NCBI GenBank assembly: GCA_910584745.1
Contig: CAJUDG010000001.1
Span: 286,511-350,510 of the forward strand
Direction of reading: 5' to 3'
Length of the DNA stretch: 64,000 nt
Origin: an uncultured Eubacteriales bacterium
GTDB lineage: Bacteria > Bacillota > Clostridia > Oscillospirales > Acutalibacteraceae
Shown one piece after another: positions 1-7,677 of this stretch (the first letter of the stretch is position 1; every line of letters begins with the position of its first letter). The translations under genes were made by a program, and so were the position numbers. Below the pieces are notes generated by a model. The model searched no databases. It was not told the DNA's origin and saw only the letters and a list, made by a program, of their open reading frames with translations.

Positions 1-107
1 CTCAATAGCTTGGCAGCTTTTTCGCCCGCCCGCAATTTCGGACTGCTATTTGACCATCCTCTGTTATTGCATAGTGAGAGTACAATTGAGGATAATAAAA
101 TCGTAGC

Positions 108-329
108 TTACGTCCCCCCGTGAGTACGATTAGCCCACGAAATGGTAGACGTATCGCCCTGAGCATGATTATAATTTGCACTCGCACTATCCCGCAATGA
201 ATACACTTGAGATGAACTTTGACAGTTCTGACAAGTGACACAAGTACCAGTACAGTTGCAATAGCAAGAGGCTGCAAATGCATAAACAGATTGCGCTGCA
301 ACAGCATCTAGTTTCTTAATACGTTTCAT
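108..329 (-). CDS. Cys-rich RiPP precursor peptide (CLI_3235/Clo7bot-like)
   Basis: A 73-residue peptide with a basic N-terminal leader (MKRIKKLDAVAAQSVYAFAA) and a cysteine block, CNCTGTCVTCQNC, preceded by one more Cys: six Cys at residues 22, 24, 26, 30, 33 and 36. A polar Ser/Thr/Asn-rich tail ends in GGT. The start has a good Shine-Dalgarno, AAGGTGG, about 8 nt upstream. It lies downstream of ccpM on the same strand, so it is the likely substrate. From memory this size and cysteine arrangement fit the clostridial precursor family annotated as TIGR04065. Thioether crosslinks are an inference. The leader/core boundary cannot be set, and no secretion leader of the double-glycine type is obvious. 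Confidence 0.8.
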   Translation of the reverse strand: MKRIKKLDAVAAQSVYAFAASCYCNCTGTCVTCQNCQSSSQVYSLRDSASANYNHAQGDTSTISWANRTHGGT

Positions 330-746
330 AATTTAGCCACCTTCCACAAGAAATTGTATTGCATGATTCATCAGTCAGCTCATCTTATTTAAGAATCGAT
401 TTATCCTTAACCACTTGACTTACCCAATTCACTAAAAGCTGCCCCATACCAGTCCACTTGTATTACTTATAAGTATAAGTAGCAACATAGACGGTCAATT
501 CCACATAAATCACCTCAAGTATTCACAGGTATTTCCATGTGCCAACATTTGAGTAGCGAGTAACACGTTTTGTGCTTTTGCTATTTCGAGAATAAGTCAT
601 AGGAATACGTTCAGAAAAACCACGAGAAACTGAATGGGGTCGGTCAAATAATTATTGGGATCTAACATTCTTTTTGACTTTTTTCAAGCATTGATGCATG
701 AATCAATAAATCCATGGGAACGAGAACCTTATGTGTCTTCTTTCTA
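330..746. promoter_or_regulatory. Long leader/intergenic region before the precursor gene
   Basis: About 417 AT-rich bases separate the ACP-like gene from the precursor gene, much longer than the overlaps between the other genes of the cluster. No convincing small ORF was found on either strand. A perfect 10-bp palindrome, ACTTATAAGT, lies at 465-474, followed by a partial copy (ATAAGT). A weak minus-strand -10 (TACAAT, 353-358) precedes the precursor. The length suggests that the precursor has its own promoter and regulation. Confidence 0.4.
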
Positions 747-1004
747 TCATGACAGTTTTTTACACACCAAATCACATATTTTATTTAGGGTGTCGAATCC
801 CTTGCTACGGATTTCTTGTGGTTCAAAGGAAACTGAAAACCTTGCTTCTATGCACATTAATAATTCGTATAGTTCCATATTGTTAAATCCAATCTTGGGG
901 GAAGTTAATCTTACATCACTTTTCACTTCGATATCATCAGATTTGAACGGGAAATTCCTGTGCATAATATCAAAAAGTGCGCTCATAACAAGTTCTCTGC
1001 TCAT
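747..1004 (-). CDS. Acyl-carrier-related protein of the peptide maturation cluster (TIGR04067-like)
   Basis: 85 residues with the helical pattern of an acyl carrier protein. The stretch IGFNNMELYELLMCIE aligns with the canonical LGADSLDxVELVMALE segment of ACPs. Where the phosphopantetheine-bearing Ser of the DSL motif should be, this protein has Asn (NNM), so it cannot be a classical holo-ACP. This agrees with the recalled family description of an 'acyl carrier-related' protein found beside CcpM maturases. It overlaps the upstream gene by 4 bp, so it is translationally coupled. Its role is unknown; a structural or recognition partner of the maturase is plausible. Confidence 0.7.
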   Translation of the reverse strand: MSRELVMSALFDIMHRNFPFKSDDIEVKSDVRLTSPKIGFNNMELYELLMCIEARFSVSFEPQEIRSKGFDTLNKICDLVCKKLS

Positions 1005-2095
1005 TTTATCACCCCATATGGTAAATCAAGGAACTCAGAAATGATGTATTCTCCCAGTTCTTCTATCTGCTCATTAATTAATAGATGGTAAAATGGTATA
1101 GTTGTGGAGTACCTTAATCCATCAAGGCGTTTCAGAATTTCTTGTTGTGGAATCCGTACCACTCCCAATGAGTCATTTCCTGAGTTATCAATCAATCTAT
1201 TACTGATATGAACAGCAACTATAGGATAGCCAAACTTTGTTAAAATACTCCGTGAATAAGTGTCCCATACATCTACAGTCAATGGGGCTGCATGTGAACA
1301 GTATATGCACCCATCGCCTGGTACTGCCTGCGCAGTTAAGAATGCTGATACACCGCAATCAAACACATTCTCATCATTGTATCGCATTAATGGGTATGGT
1401 AGTTTTATAAAGATGATATCAGGATGGTTTCTTTGCTCAAGGTCGTGCACAAAGAAATTAATCCTATAAAGTTGGCTTGTTATCGAAGCTTTGGCATCAA
1501 AATTAAGATATTTTTGACCTATAAGTTCATTATACCGATCCGAACTAACCGCAAGAACGCTTTTTCCTCTATCCTGAAGTTGTTGCGTTAACTTTAGAAA
1601 AACGCTATATCCATCACAATCTGGAACTTCTTCACAAAAATAAAGGATTGGTGTTTCAAATTTGAACAAGTTTAAGTTTTCTTCATCTTCAAAAGCCTCA
1701 ATCTCATTGTCAGAATTTATAATAAGTTTAGCGCCCGAATCCTTACACAATTGTTCCATTTCCTTTTTTTCGTTATCCTCTAAATCAAGATAACAGTACA
1801 CTTCTTTTCCTTCATCGATTGCGCATCTCAATGCTGTCAGTGCATAAGTTCGCAACGACATCATCTCCTTTTCTACTTCTGTCACAATAACTGTATCACA
1901 GCGTTTAATCGATTGGTTTACTTCATTTGTTATTGAACTTCCGATTTTTTGACAGTTAATCAAAACAGAAACATCTTCCCCATCTAATCCAATCCCTTTG
2001 GGTGAGACTAATGATTCGATAGAATATTGTTTCTTTAACAAGTCCAGCAATGGTATCTCCCGGGCTGTAAACGGCACAATACACAGTTTTTTCAC
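1001..2095 (-). CDS. Peptide maturation system protein, TIGR04066-like
   Basis: A 364-residue soluble protein with no membrane segment. It overlaps both the maturase gene upstream and the ACP-like gene downstream by 4 bp. The N-terminus (KLCIVPFTAREIPLLDLL) and the glycine-poor alpha/beta pattern match, from memory, a family of unknown function that always occurs with the CLI_3235-type radical SAM maturase and the ACP-like protein. Several hydrophobic strands followed by acidic residues (TVIVTEVE, YCYLDLED, IIFIKLPYP) suggest a Rossmann-like fold. It contains about ten scattered cysteines and no recognisable catalytic motif. Its function in the pathway is not known. Confidence 0.7.
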   Translation of the reverse strand: MKKLCIVPFTAREIPLLDLLKKQYSIESLVSPKGIGLDGEDVSVLINCQKIGSSITNEVNQSIKRCDTVIVTEVEKEMMSLRTYALTALRCAIDEGKEVYCYLDLEDNEKKEMEQLCKDSGAKLIINSDNEIEAFEDEENLNLFKFETPILYFCEEVPDCDGYSVFLKLTQQLQDRGKSVLAVSSDRYNELIGQKYLNFDAKASITSQLYRINFFVHDLEQRNHPDIIFIKLPYPLMRYNDENVFDCGVSAFLTAQAVPGDGCIYCSHAAPLTVDVWDTYSRSILTKFGYPIVAVHISNRLIDNSGNDSLGVVRIPQQEILKRLDGLRYSTTIPFYHLLINEQIEELGEYIISEFLDLPYGVIK

Positions 2096-3528
2096 AACAC
2101 TTTTCCTCCCAGTATTTGGTTCATCTTTCGCATGTGCTGTTGATTTTCATATATTAATATCTTCCCCATTATAATGCTATAAGCATTATACCTTGCATCT
2201 TTACATGATATAGCGCGACGCGATGCTGATAATTTCCCTTCTTCTGAAGAGGCTTTTGCACAAATGCCACAAAATGGAAAAGCCCAACACTTTTTACATA
2301 AATCGGGAGTCAGTCTGGCTACATTCATGATTTTATCTACCCGATCAATATCAAAGCCTTGTTCAATGGTTCCAATTTTCATATCGGCACTTTCATCAAC
2401 CCTCTCACACGGGAAAATGTTCCCAAAGCAGTCAATAAACATTCTTAATTTTCCTGGAATGCAAGGGCCGCCTGGAGCTGAAATGGATCCAAGGTATGTC
2501 GGCTTTACCTTGTCAATATTTTGTTTAAATCCATTAATATAGCTGGTCTGCAAAGGATTACTATGGCAAATTTTTTTGTCTCGGAAATATTCAACCAATG
2601 ACAAAAAAGATTCATAGGAGAAGTCAGAAATGTAATCGGATGATAATTGTTTTGAAATCGAATTCTCTTCAACTACAGCGGGTATCACACTGATGTCTTT
2701 AAGCGCCGGTTCATTAAAAATTGAAATAAGTTCCCTATAATCTTGATCCGGTTGAATAACCATACTGATATTCATTTTTTCCATAGCCTCGGGAGCCTTA
2801 CTGTGTATCTTCAGAATATTACTAATTACCTGATCATATGAACCACTTCCATTTTGGAATACGCGGTTTCGGTCATGTACTGCTTTTGGACCATCTAAGC
2901 TAAAGGTAATCTTAAAATCATGGTCCAAAAGAAAATCAATTATTTCATCAGACAACAAAGTCCCATTTGTCGTAATGTTATATGAGATATCTCTGCCTTC
3001 AAAAACATCCTCAGCGTATTCAACAGCTTTAACTATGGTAGGAAATGCTAGTAAAGGCTCGCCGCCATAAAAGCAAATAACAGGCTTTCCCACATCAATA
3101 GAATGCTGACGATAAAACAAAATTGCTTTCTTTGCTACATCTAGAGTCATCACATTTGAGGAATGAGAGCGTTGACTTAAATTTTTGTCCTCAGAATATA
3201 TACAATATTTGCATCTCAAATTGCACTGTTGCGTAATTTGTAATGAAAGCATTGAGATACCCCGATCAAGCAAATTTGCAAGTTGAGCAGTAGCAGGGTG
3301 CAAAATATCTTCTACACATCCAGGGGATAGATAACCATTACTTTGCAACTCATCATACTGTTGTTCGATTTCATCCGCTACCAATATTTCATCGGAATCA
3401 TGGGTGCAAACCTGCTCAATGCACTCAAAAAGTTGTTCATTCACAACAACAATCTCATTTCTGTTGGTTTCATAGAAATACGTGCCCAGTGCAGTTCGTA
3501 TTGGTAACACTAATGGTTTCTGTCGCAT
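2092..3528 (-). CDS. ccpM: Cys-rich peptide radical SAM/SPASM maturase CcpM
   Basis: A 478-residue radical SAM enzyme acting on a ribosomal peptide. The 4Fe-4S/SAM site is CNLRCKYC near residue 110. A C-terminal SPASM-type cysteine-rich region follows: C-I-P-G, FIDCFGNIFPCERV, LCKKCWAFPFCGICAKA and a last ISCKDA. The roughly 100 residues before the radical SAM core are probably the peptide-recognition (RRE-like) part. The length and the neighbouring TIGR04066 and ACP-like genes identify the CcpM family. A promoter lies about 70 bp upstream of the start and an AAAGGTG Shine-Dalgarno about 10 nt upstream. Crosslink chemistry (thioether, Cys to a non-Cys residue) is inferred from related SPASM maturases. 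Confidence 0.85.
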   Translation of the reverse strand: MRQKPLVLPIRTALGTYFYETNRNEIVVVNEQLFECIEQVCTHDSDEILVADEIEQQYDELQSNGYLSPGCVEDILHPATAQLANLLDRGISMLSLQITQQCNLRCKYCIYSEDKNLSQRSHSSNVMTLDVAKKAILFYRQHSIDVGKPVICFYGGEPLLAFPTIVKAVEYAEDVFEGRDISYNITTNGTLLSDEIIDFLLDHDFKITFSLDGPKAVHDRNRVFQNGSGSYDQVISNILKIHSKAPEAMEKMNISMVIQPDQDYRELISIFNEPALKDISVIPAVVEENSISKQLSSDYISDFSYESFLSLVEYFRDKKICHSNPLQTSYINGFKQNIDKVKPTYLGSISAPGGPCIPGKLRMFIDCFGNIFPCERVDESADMKIGTIEQGFDIDRVDKIMNVARLTPDLCKKCWAFPFCGICAKASSEEGKLSASRRAISCKDARYNAYSIIMGKILIYENQQHMRKMNQILGGKVL

Positions 3529-3596
3529 TTAGTCATAACACCTTTCTATAAATAAGGTCTTTGATAATAAATGTCATTTTATGTATTCCTAAGAAG

Positions 3597-3625
3597 ATTA
3601 TATCATGTTATCATCTTGTTGTCAA
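3597..3625 (-). promoter_or_regulatory. Promoter of the ccpM operon
   Basis: On the minus strand, TTGACA (3620-3625), 17 bp, TATAAT (3597-3602): a perfect housekeeping-sigma consensus upstream of the maturase gene. Nothing else was seen in the 247-bp gap between this operon and the ABC genes. Confidence 0.85.
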
Positions 3626-3775
3626 TAATTTATCGTCATTTATAATTAAAATATTACCTCCTGTTCTTGTTTGGTTGCCCGTATGTTGATTCTGAACAGA
3701 TTCCATAAGTTCAACAGTGCTGTAAAATCTAATCATCCGAACTATTCATCAAACAAAGTTGAACATAATTTTTGT

Positions 3776-5716
3776 CTAACTCTTTTCTTTTGAACTCAAT
3801 AAGTATATCGGGTCAATGCGGAAGCTTCGCGCCAGCAGCGCCAGCGAAAGCCCCCACACTAACAGACACATGCCCACAGGCACGGCGCCGTACACCGCCG
3901 TCGGGAAGTCCACCTCGATCACCGTGTCCTTTGCCGCCAGCCGTTCGACGCCCCACAGGCTGTAGTGGACGTCAAATGCGTACTGGCTGTCCAGCTCATC
4001 GGCGGTCTGGGCATTGCCTTGGAGGGTGGTAAACTCCTCTATCTTGTCCAGTATGAGCCCCCCGCACACGCTGCCGACACCGGCGGCGATAATCGTCAGT
4101 ATCATCAGCCCAGCCAGCAGAGACACCCTGCACTGGCGCTTGCTCATGCCCAGGCTCCGCTCAACGGCGGTGCGCTTTTTCTCCTTCACCACGAAGAAGT
4201 ACAGCAGCAGCGCCAGTATCGCCAGGGCCGCCAGCACGCCGCCCCCCAGCAGGAGTTGGGACATGCCCCGGCTGACGCGGAGGGGTTTCATGATCTCCGT
4301 ATAGCCCTGGTCGTCATATGTGATAGTCAGGTGCTCAAGCAGTTCCGGGTGGGCCTGGCGGAAGCCCTGGTCGAATTCGTCTATGCTCCCGTTGGGCAGC
4401 TGGAAGGAGGCCGCTCCGGGGGTCATGGGCTCAAAGTACGCGATATTGTTTTCATCGCTGGCCTCGACAGATTCTGCCGGAACCAGGAGGGCGTCCGCCC
4501 AGAGCCCGGCATCGAACATGCCGTCACTGTAGATCCCCACGATCTCGTAGGTCTGCTCCCAGAAGGGCTGAAATGGTTCGCCCTGGGCGTTGTACAGTGT
4601 ATTCAGGTCGTTTGGGATCCACCCCTTTCTATTGAAAGCGGCGTCGTTGCGGTAGAGTGCGCAGAGGAAACTAAGGTCGATCACGTCCCCCACCCGGAGG
4701 CCGTTCACCTTGGCCAGTGAGCTGGGTATCATGCACACTGCCGCGCCGTTTTGAAATTCTTCCTTTGTTATCTCCCGGCCATCGGTCAGCTCGGTCAGCT
4801 TATCATGCCACGGGGTCAGCACCTTCAGGCTGTTTACCGGCATGGTGGCGAAAGCGTCATCTTCGTTTTCATAAAGCTGGGCCCACATGACATACTTGTA
4901 CCCCGGCTGGCCCTGGCTATAGAAATCCTCGCCCGTCACCGGGCGCAGGGCGTCCTGCTTTCTCAGGCGGGCGCCGTCGGGGGCAGTCCAGTCCTCAAAG
5001 AAAAAGCCGTCGCTGACGTCATTGCCCCGGGCGTCATGCTGCTGGGATGTGGGAGCCAGGTAGGGGTAATATTCCAGGCCATGCTCGGGGCATTCGTTCA
5101 TGATCATGGTGGTCACATAGCGCTCCCCCGATTCCAGAGGGAACATATAATTGCCGTAGCCGCAGACCTCACAGAAGGGGACCACGTCGCCCACTTCCAT
5201 GTTGTGGTCCTCATAGTTGGTGGTCTCATAAAGGTCGGGATTCACCTGACTGAACAGCACCTTGGTGATCCGCACGTCCACGACCTGTCCGTCCCCGCTG
5301 TCCTCCAGGGGGGTGAACTCCACGATATGCCGCTTGAAGTATTGGTGTTCACGTGTATGCTGAAGCTCCGGGTTATACGATATATAGTATGGCCGGTATT
5401 CCGGTTCCACCACATATTTTGCGCCGGGGAAGTCCAGGTCTTCCGGCAGTATCGTATCGCCGTAGACCGCCCCGCTTAAAACATTTTCGCCGCCGTGGCA
5501 GGGGTCGCTCACCGGGATCTCCTCATAGTCCACCGGGTACTGGGTCACGTATGCCACGGTGGAGTAGGTGTCCTCTACTATCTGGATACGGGCGTTGTTC
5601 TCGATGGTCAGGATGGTCCCGGCCACCACCAGCATGGTGCTGGCCGCCATCAGCAGAAAAAGCAGGAGCGCCTTACCCGGCTGCCGTAAGAGCTGCTTTA
5701 TGCTAAAACCAAACAT
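3776..5716 (-). CDS. ABC transporter permease, FtsX/MacB-like (large, pair 2)
   Basis: 646 residues with MacB-type topology: one N-terminal membrane helix (ALLLFLLMAASTMLVVAGTI), an extracytoplasmic domain of about 450 residues, then three C-terminal helices (LLLGGGVLAALAILALLLYF; LAGLMILTIIAAGVGSV; PVGMCLLVWGLSLALL). The loop after helix 2 carries KEKKRTAVERSLGMSKRQC, the coupling helix that contacts the ATPase. It resembles the permease at 7678-9669 in length, start and C-terminal half, so the two are duplicates. Last gene of the five-gene operon. Substrate unknown; export of a peptide or lipid or a mechanotransmission role are all possible. Confidence 0.85.
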   Translation of the reverse strand: MFGFSIKQLLRQPGKALLLFLLMAASTMLVVAGTILTIENNARIQIVEDTYSTVAYVTQYPVDYEEIPVSDPCHGGENVLSGAVYGDTILPEDLDFPGAKYVVEPEYRPYYISYNPELQHTREHQYFKRHIVEFTPLEDSGDGQVVDVRITKVLFSQVNPDLYETTNYEDHNMEVGDVVPFCEVCGYGNYMFPLESGERYVTTMIMNECPEHGLEYYPYLAPTSQQHDARGNDVSDGFFFEDWTAPDGARLRKQDALRPVTGEDFYSQGQPGYKYVMWAQLYENEDDAFATMPVNSLKVLTPWHDKLTELTDGREITKEEFQNGAAVCMIPSSLAKVNGLRVGDVIDLSFLCALYRNDAAFNRKGWIPNDLNTLYNAQGEPFQPFWEQTYEIVGIYSDGMFDAGLWADALLVPAESVEASDENNIAYFEPMTPGAASFQLPNGSIDEFDQGFRQAHPELLEHLTITYDDQGYTEIMKPLRVSRGMSQLLLGGGVLAALAILALLLYFFVVKEKKRTAVERSLGMSKRQCRVSLLAGLMILTIIAAGVGSVCGGLILDKIEEFTTLQGNAQTADELDSQYAFDVHYSLWGVERLAAKDTVIEVDFPTAVYGAVPVGMCLLVWGLSLALLARSFRIDPIYLLSSKEKS

Positions 5717-5728
5717 ACTCGTCCCTCC

Positions 5729-6943
5729 TTATTCCGCTGCCGTCAGCAGGGTGAACGTGTCAAAATGCAGGATCAGCGCCAGCGCCGCAATGTTCCCCAG
5801 GCAGGCGCACAGCAGGAATATGCCGCAGATGCCCAGGCTCCCGCCCAGCGATACCCCGGCCAAAAACACCATGGCCGGGAACACCAGCACACATCCTACC
5901 AGCTCTGCAAAAAGCGCTGCCAGGAAACAGCTGAGCGCACAGAGGACCTTCGGCCTTCCCATGGAGCAGGCGATAGCGATGTCCCGCCGGGAGCTGCGCA
6001 TGATCAGGAAAACAGCCAGAACGATCAGCCCGACAGCCAGCACGAAGAACGGTATCTGGAACCTCTTGAACATCATAATATTCTGGCCGAAAACCTCCGC
6101 CTTGTTGATGTATTCCTCGTCGTACACGCAAATAGTGGCGCCGCTGTGCATATCCTCTGATCTGGGGTCGGGCCCCAGGAAGGGGATGTCCGGGATGCTC
6201 TGCTTGAACTGGTTTATCTCCAGGGTATCCTTCAGCGTGGCCCCCACATTATTATAATAGAAATCAACGCCCCGCTCCTCGCACTCCTTATGCAGCCATT
6301 CCACCGGGACCAGCATGGTCTGGGGATATACCTCCGAGTGGTACAGGCCGACGACCGTCAAGGTCAGGCTGCCGATGAGTCCATAGCTGATGCTTTCATC
6401 ATCATGGTAAATGTGCGTGTAGACCGGGAATGTCAGCTGGTCGCCGGACTTGATGCCGTTTTCCTCCGCGAATGTGTCAAGCACCACCGCCCAGGGGTCG
6501 TCCCCTGCAAAAAAGCTTTCGTCATAGCCCTCTGCAAAGTCCAGCTCGTAGTCCGGGCTATAGATAGCCTCCAGTGAATTGACAGACCCAAAGTCCACAT
6601 CGTAAAAATCTTCTCCTTCCGGCTCCCTCCGGCGGGCCTCCGGGCTATAGGTGCCCACGGCCCTGGCTCCGTAAAGGAAATTTTCCAGGTAGGGGCTGCT
6701 CATGAATTTTTCCTTGCTCTGTGGTGTGATGTTCAGCCCCGCCGCCATCGCGCCGTTGCCGCTGGTTATGTCCACCTCGATCTCGGTCACCTCCGCCAGA
6801 CGTTCAAAAGCCTCCTGATTCGCGCGGAGACTGCCCAGGTAGAACGCCATGCACCCAGCCAGCAGTGCGGTTGCCAGCAGTAAGATGACGGTCCGTGCAC
6901 GGTTACGGGACAGCTGCCAAAAAGTTTCCTTTAGGGTAAACAT
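5729..6943 (-). CDS. ABC transporter permease, FtsX/MacB-like (small, pair 2)
   Basis: 404 residues: an N-terminal helix (TVILLLATALLAGCMAFYLG), a periplasm-like domain of about 230 residues, and three C-terminal helices beginning FFVLAVGLIVLAVFLI. The coupling segment reads SSRRDIAIACSMGRPK. It starts 2 bp after the ATPase stop and ends 12 bp before the larger permease, so the three form a transcriptional unit. It corresponds to the 9678-10838 gene in the other permease pair (same size and C-terminal motif, RRQIAITSSLGRPK there). With the larger permease it would make a heterodimeric channel. Confidence 0.85.
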   Translation of the reverse strand: MFTLKETFWQLSRNRARTVILLLATALLAGCMAFYLGSLRANQEAFERLAEVTEIEVDITSGNGAMAAGLNITPQSKEKFMSSPYLENFLYGARAVGTYSPEARRREPEGEDFYDVDFGSVNSLEAIYSPDYELDFAEGYDESFFAGDDPWAVVLDTFAEENGIKSGDQLTFPVYTHIYHDDESISYGLIGSLTLTVVGLYHSEVYPQTMLVPVEWLHKECEERGVDFYYNNVGATLKDTLEINQFKQSIPDIPFLGPDPRSEDMHSGATICVYDEEYINKAEVFGQNIMMFKRFQIPFFVLAVGLIVLAVFLIMRSSRRDIAIACSMGRPKVLCALSCFLAALFAELVGCVLVFPAMVFLAGVSLGGSLGICGIFLLCACLGNIAALALILHFDTFTLLTAAE

Positions 6944-6945
6944 AG

Positions 6946-7623
6946 TCAGCCCTCTCTTTCGACGGCAATGTGGCCATCTTTCATGCGGTAGACCATGTCG
7001 GCCTGGGCCGCAATGTCCAGGTCATGTGTGACCACGATTATACAGCGGTTCTCCTCCTTTGCCAGACGCTTAAGAAGGTCTATAACAAGCCTGCCGTTTT
7101 CGCTGTCCAGGTTGCCGGTGGGCTCGTCGGCCAATAGAACCTTTGCCTCGCTGGCCAAGGCCCTGGCGATAGCCACCCGCTGCTGCTGGCCGCCAGAGAG
7201 CATGGCGGGGCGCTTGCGCTCGTCCACATCGTCCAGCCCCACGGCAGCAAGCAGCTCTTTGGCGCGGGGCTTCGCCTTGCCCGCGGAAACGCCGGATATC
7301 CGCATGGGGTACATGACGTTTTCCAGGATGGTCAGCTGGGGAAACAGGTTGAACGCCTGATAGATGACGGACACGTTCTCACGCCGGTGGCGCTCGCTGC
7401 CGATGTCCTTAACTGATTTCCCACCGGCTATGACCCTGCCATTATCGGGGGATCCAAGCCCCGCCAGCATGGACAAAAGCGTGGTCTTGCCGCTGCCGGA
7501 CTGGCCCACGATGGCGTAGAATTTTCCGGCCTCGAAGTCGCAGGAGACGTCTGTAAGGGCCTGGACCTTCTGGTATTTGCTCTGGTATATGTAGGTGATG
7601 TTTTCTGCCGTTAATACGCTCAT
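6946..7623 (-). CDS. ABC transporter ATP-binding protein (MacB/LolD type)
   Basis: 225 residues from the chosen ATG (AAAGGGG 8 nt upstream; an ATG two codons earlier is too close to it). All motifs are present: Walker A GQSGSGKTTLL, Q-loop IYQAFNLFPQL, signature LSGGQQQRVAIARAL, Walker B VLLADEPTGNLDS and H-loop VVTHD. The sequence is of the MacB/LolD/FtsE class that pairs with FtsX-like permeases. It is the only ATPase of the operon and sits between the two permease pairs, so it probably energises both. Cytoplasmic, membrane-associated. Confidence 0.92.
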   Translation of the reverse strand: MSVLTAENITYIYQSKYQKVQALTDVSCDFEAGKFYAIVGQSGSGKTTLLSMLAGLGSPDNGRVIAGGKSVKDIGSERHRRENVSVIYQAFNLFPQLTILENVMYPMRISGVSAGKAKPRAKELLAAVGLDDVDERKRPAMLSGGQQQRVAIARALASEAKVLLADEPTGNLDSENGRLVIDLLKRLAKEENRCIIVVTHDLDIAAQADMVYRMKDGHIAVEREG

Positions 7624-7677
7624 GCTCATTTCCCCTTTTGCTTTTTTCTATAAATATGATGTGCCGGCCGTCAAAAA

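Noticed and set aside
2..307. 101-codon minus-strand ORF overlapping the precursor gene
   Set aside because: Most of it is the precursor read in another frame. The end (YSHYAITEDGQIAVRNCGRA) looks protein-like, but without a start of its own it could not be supported.
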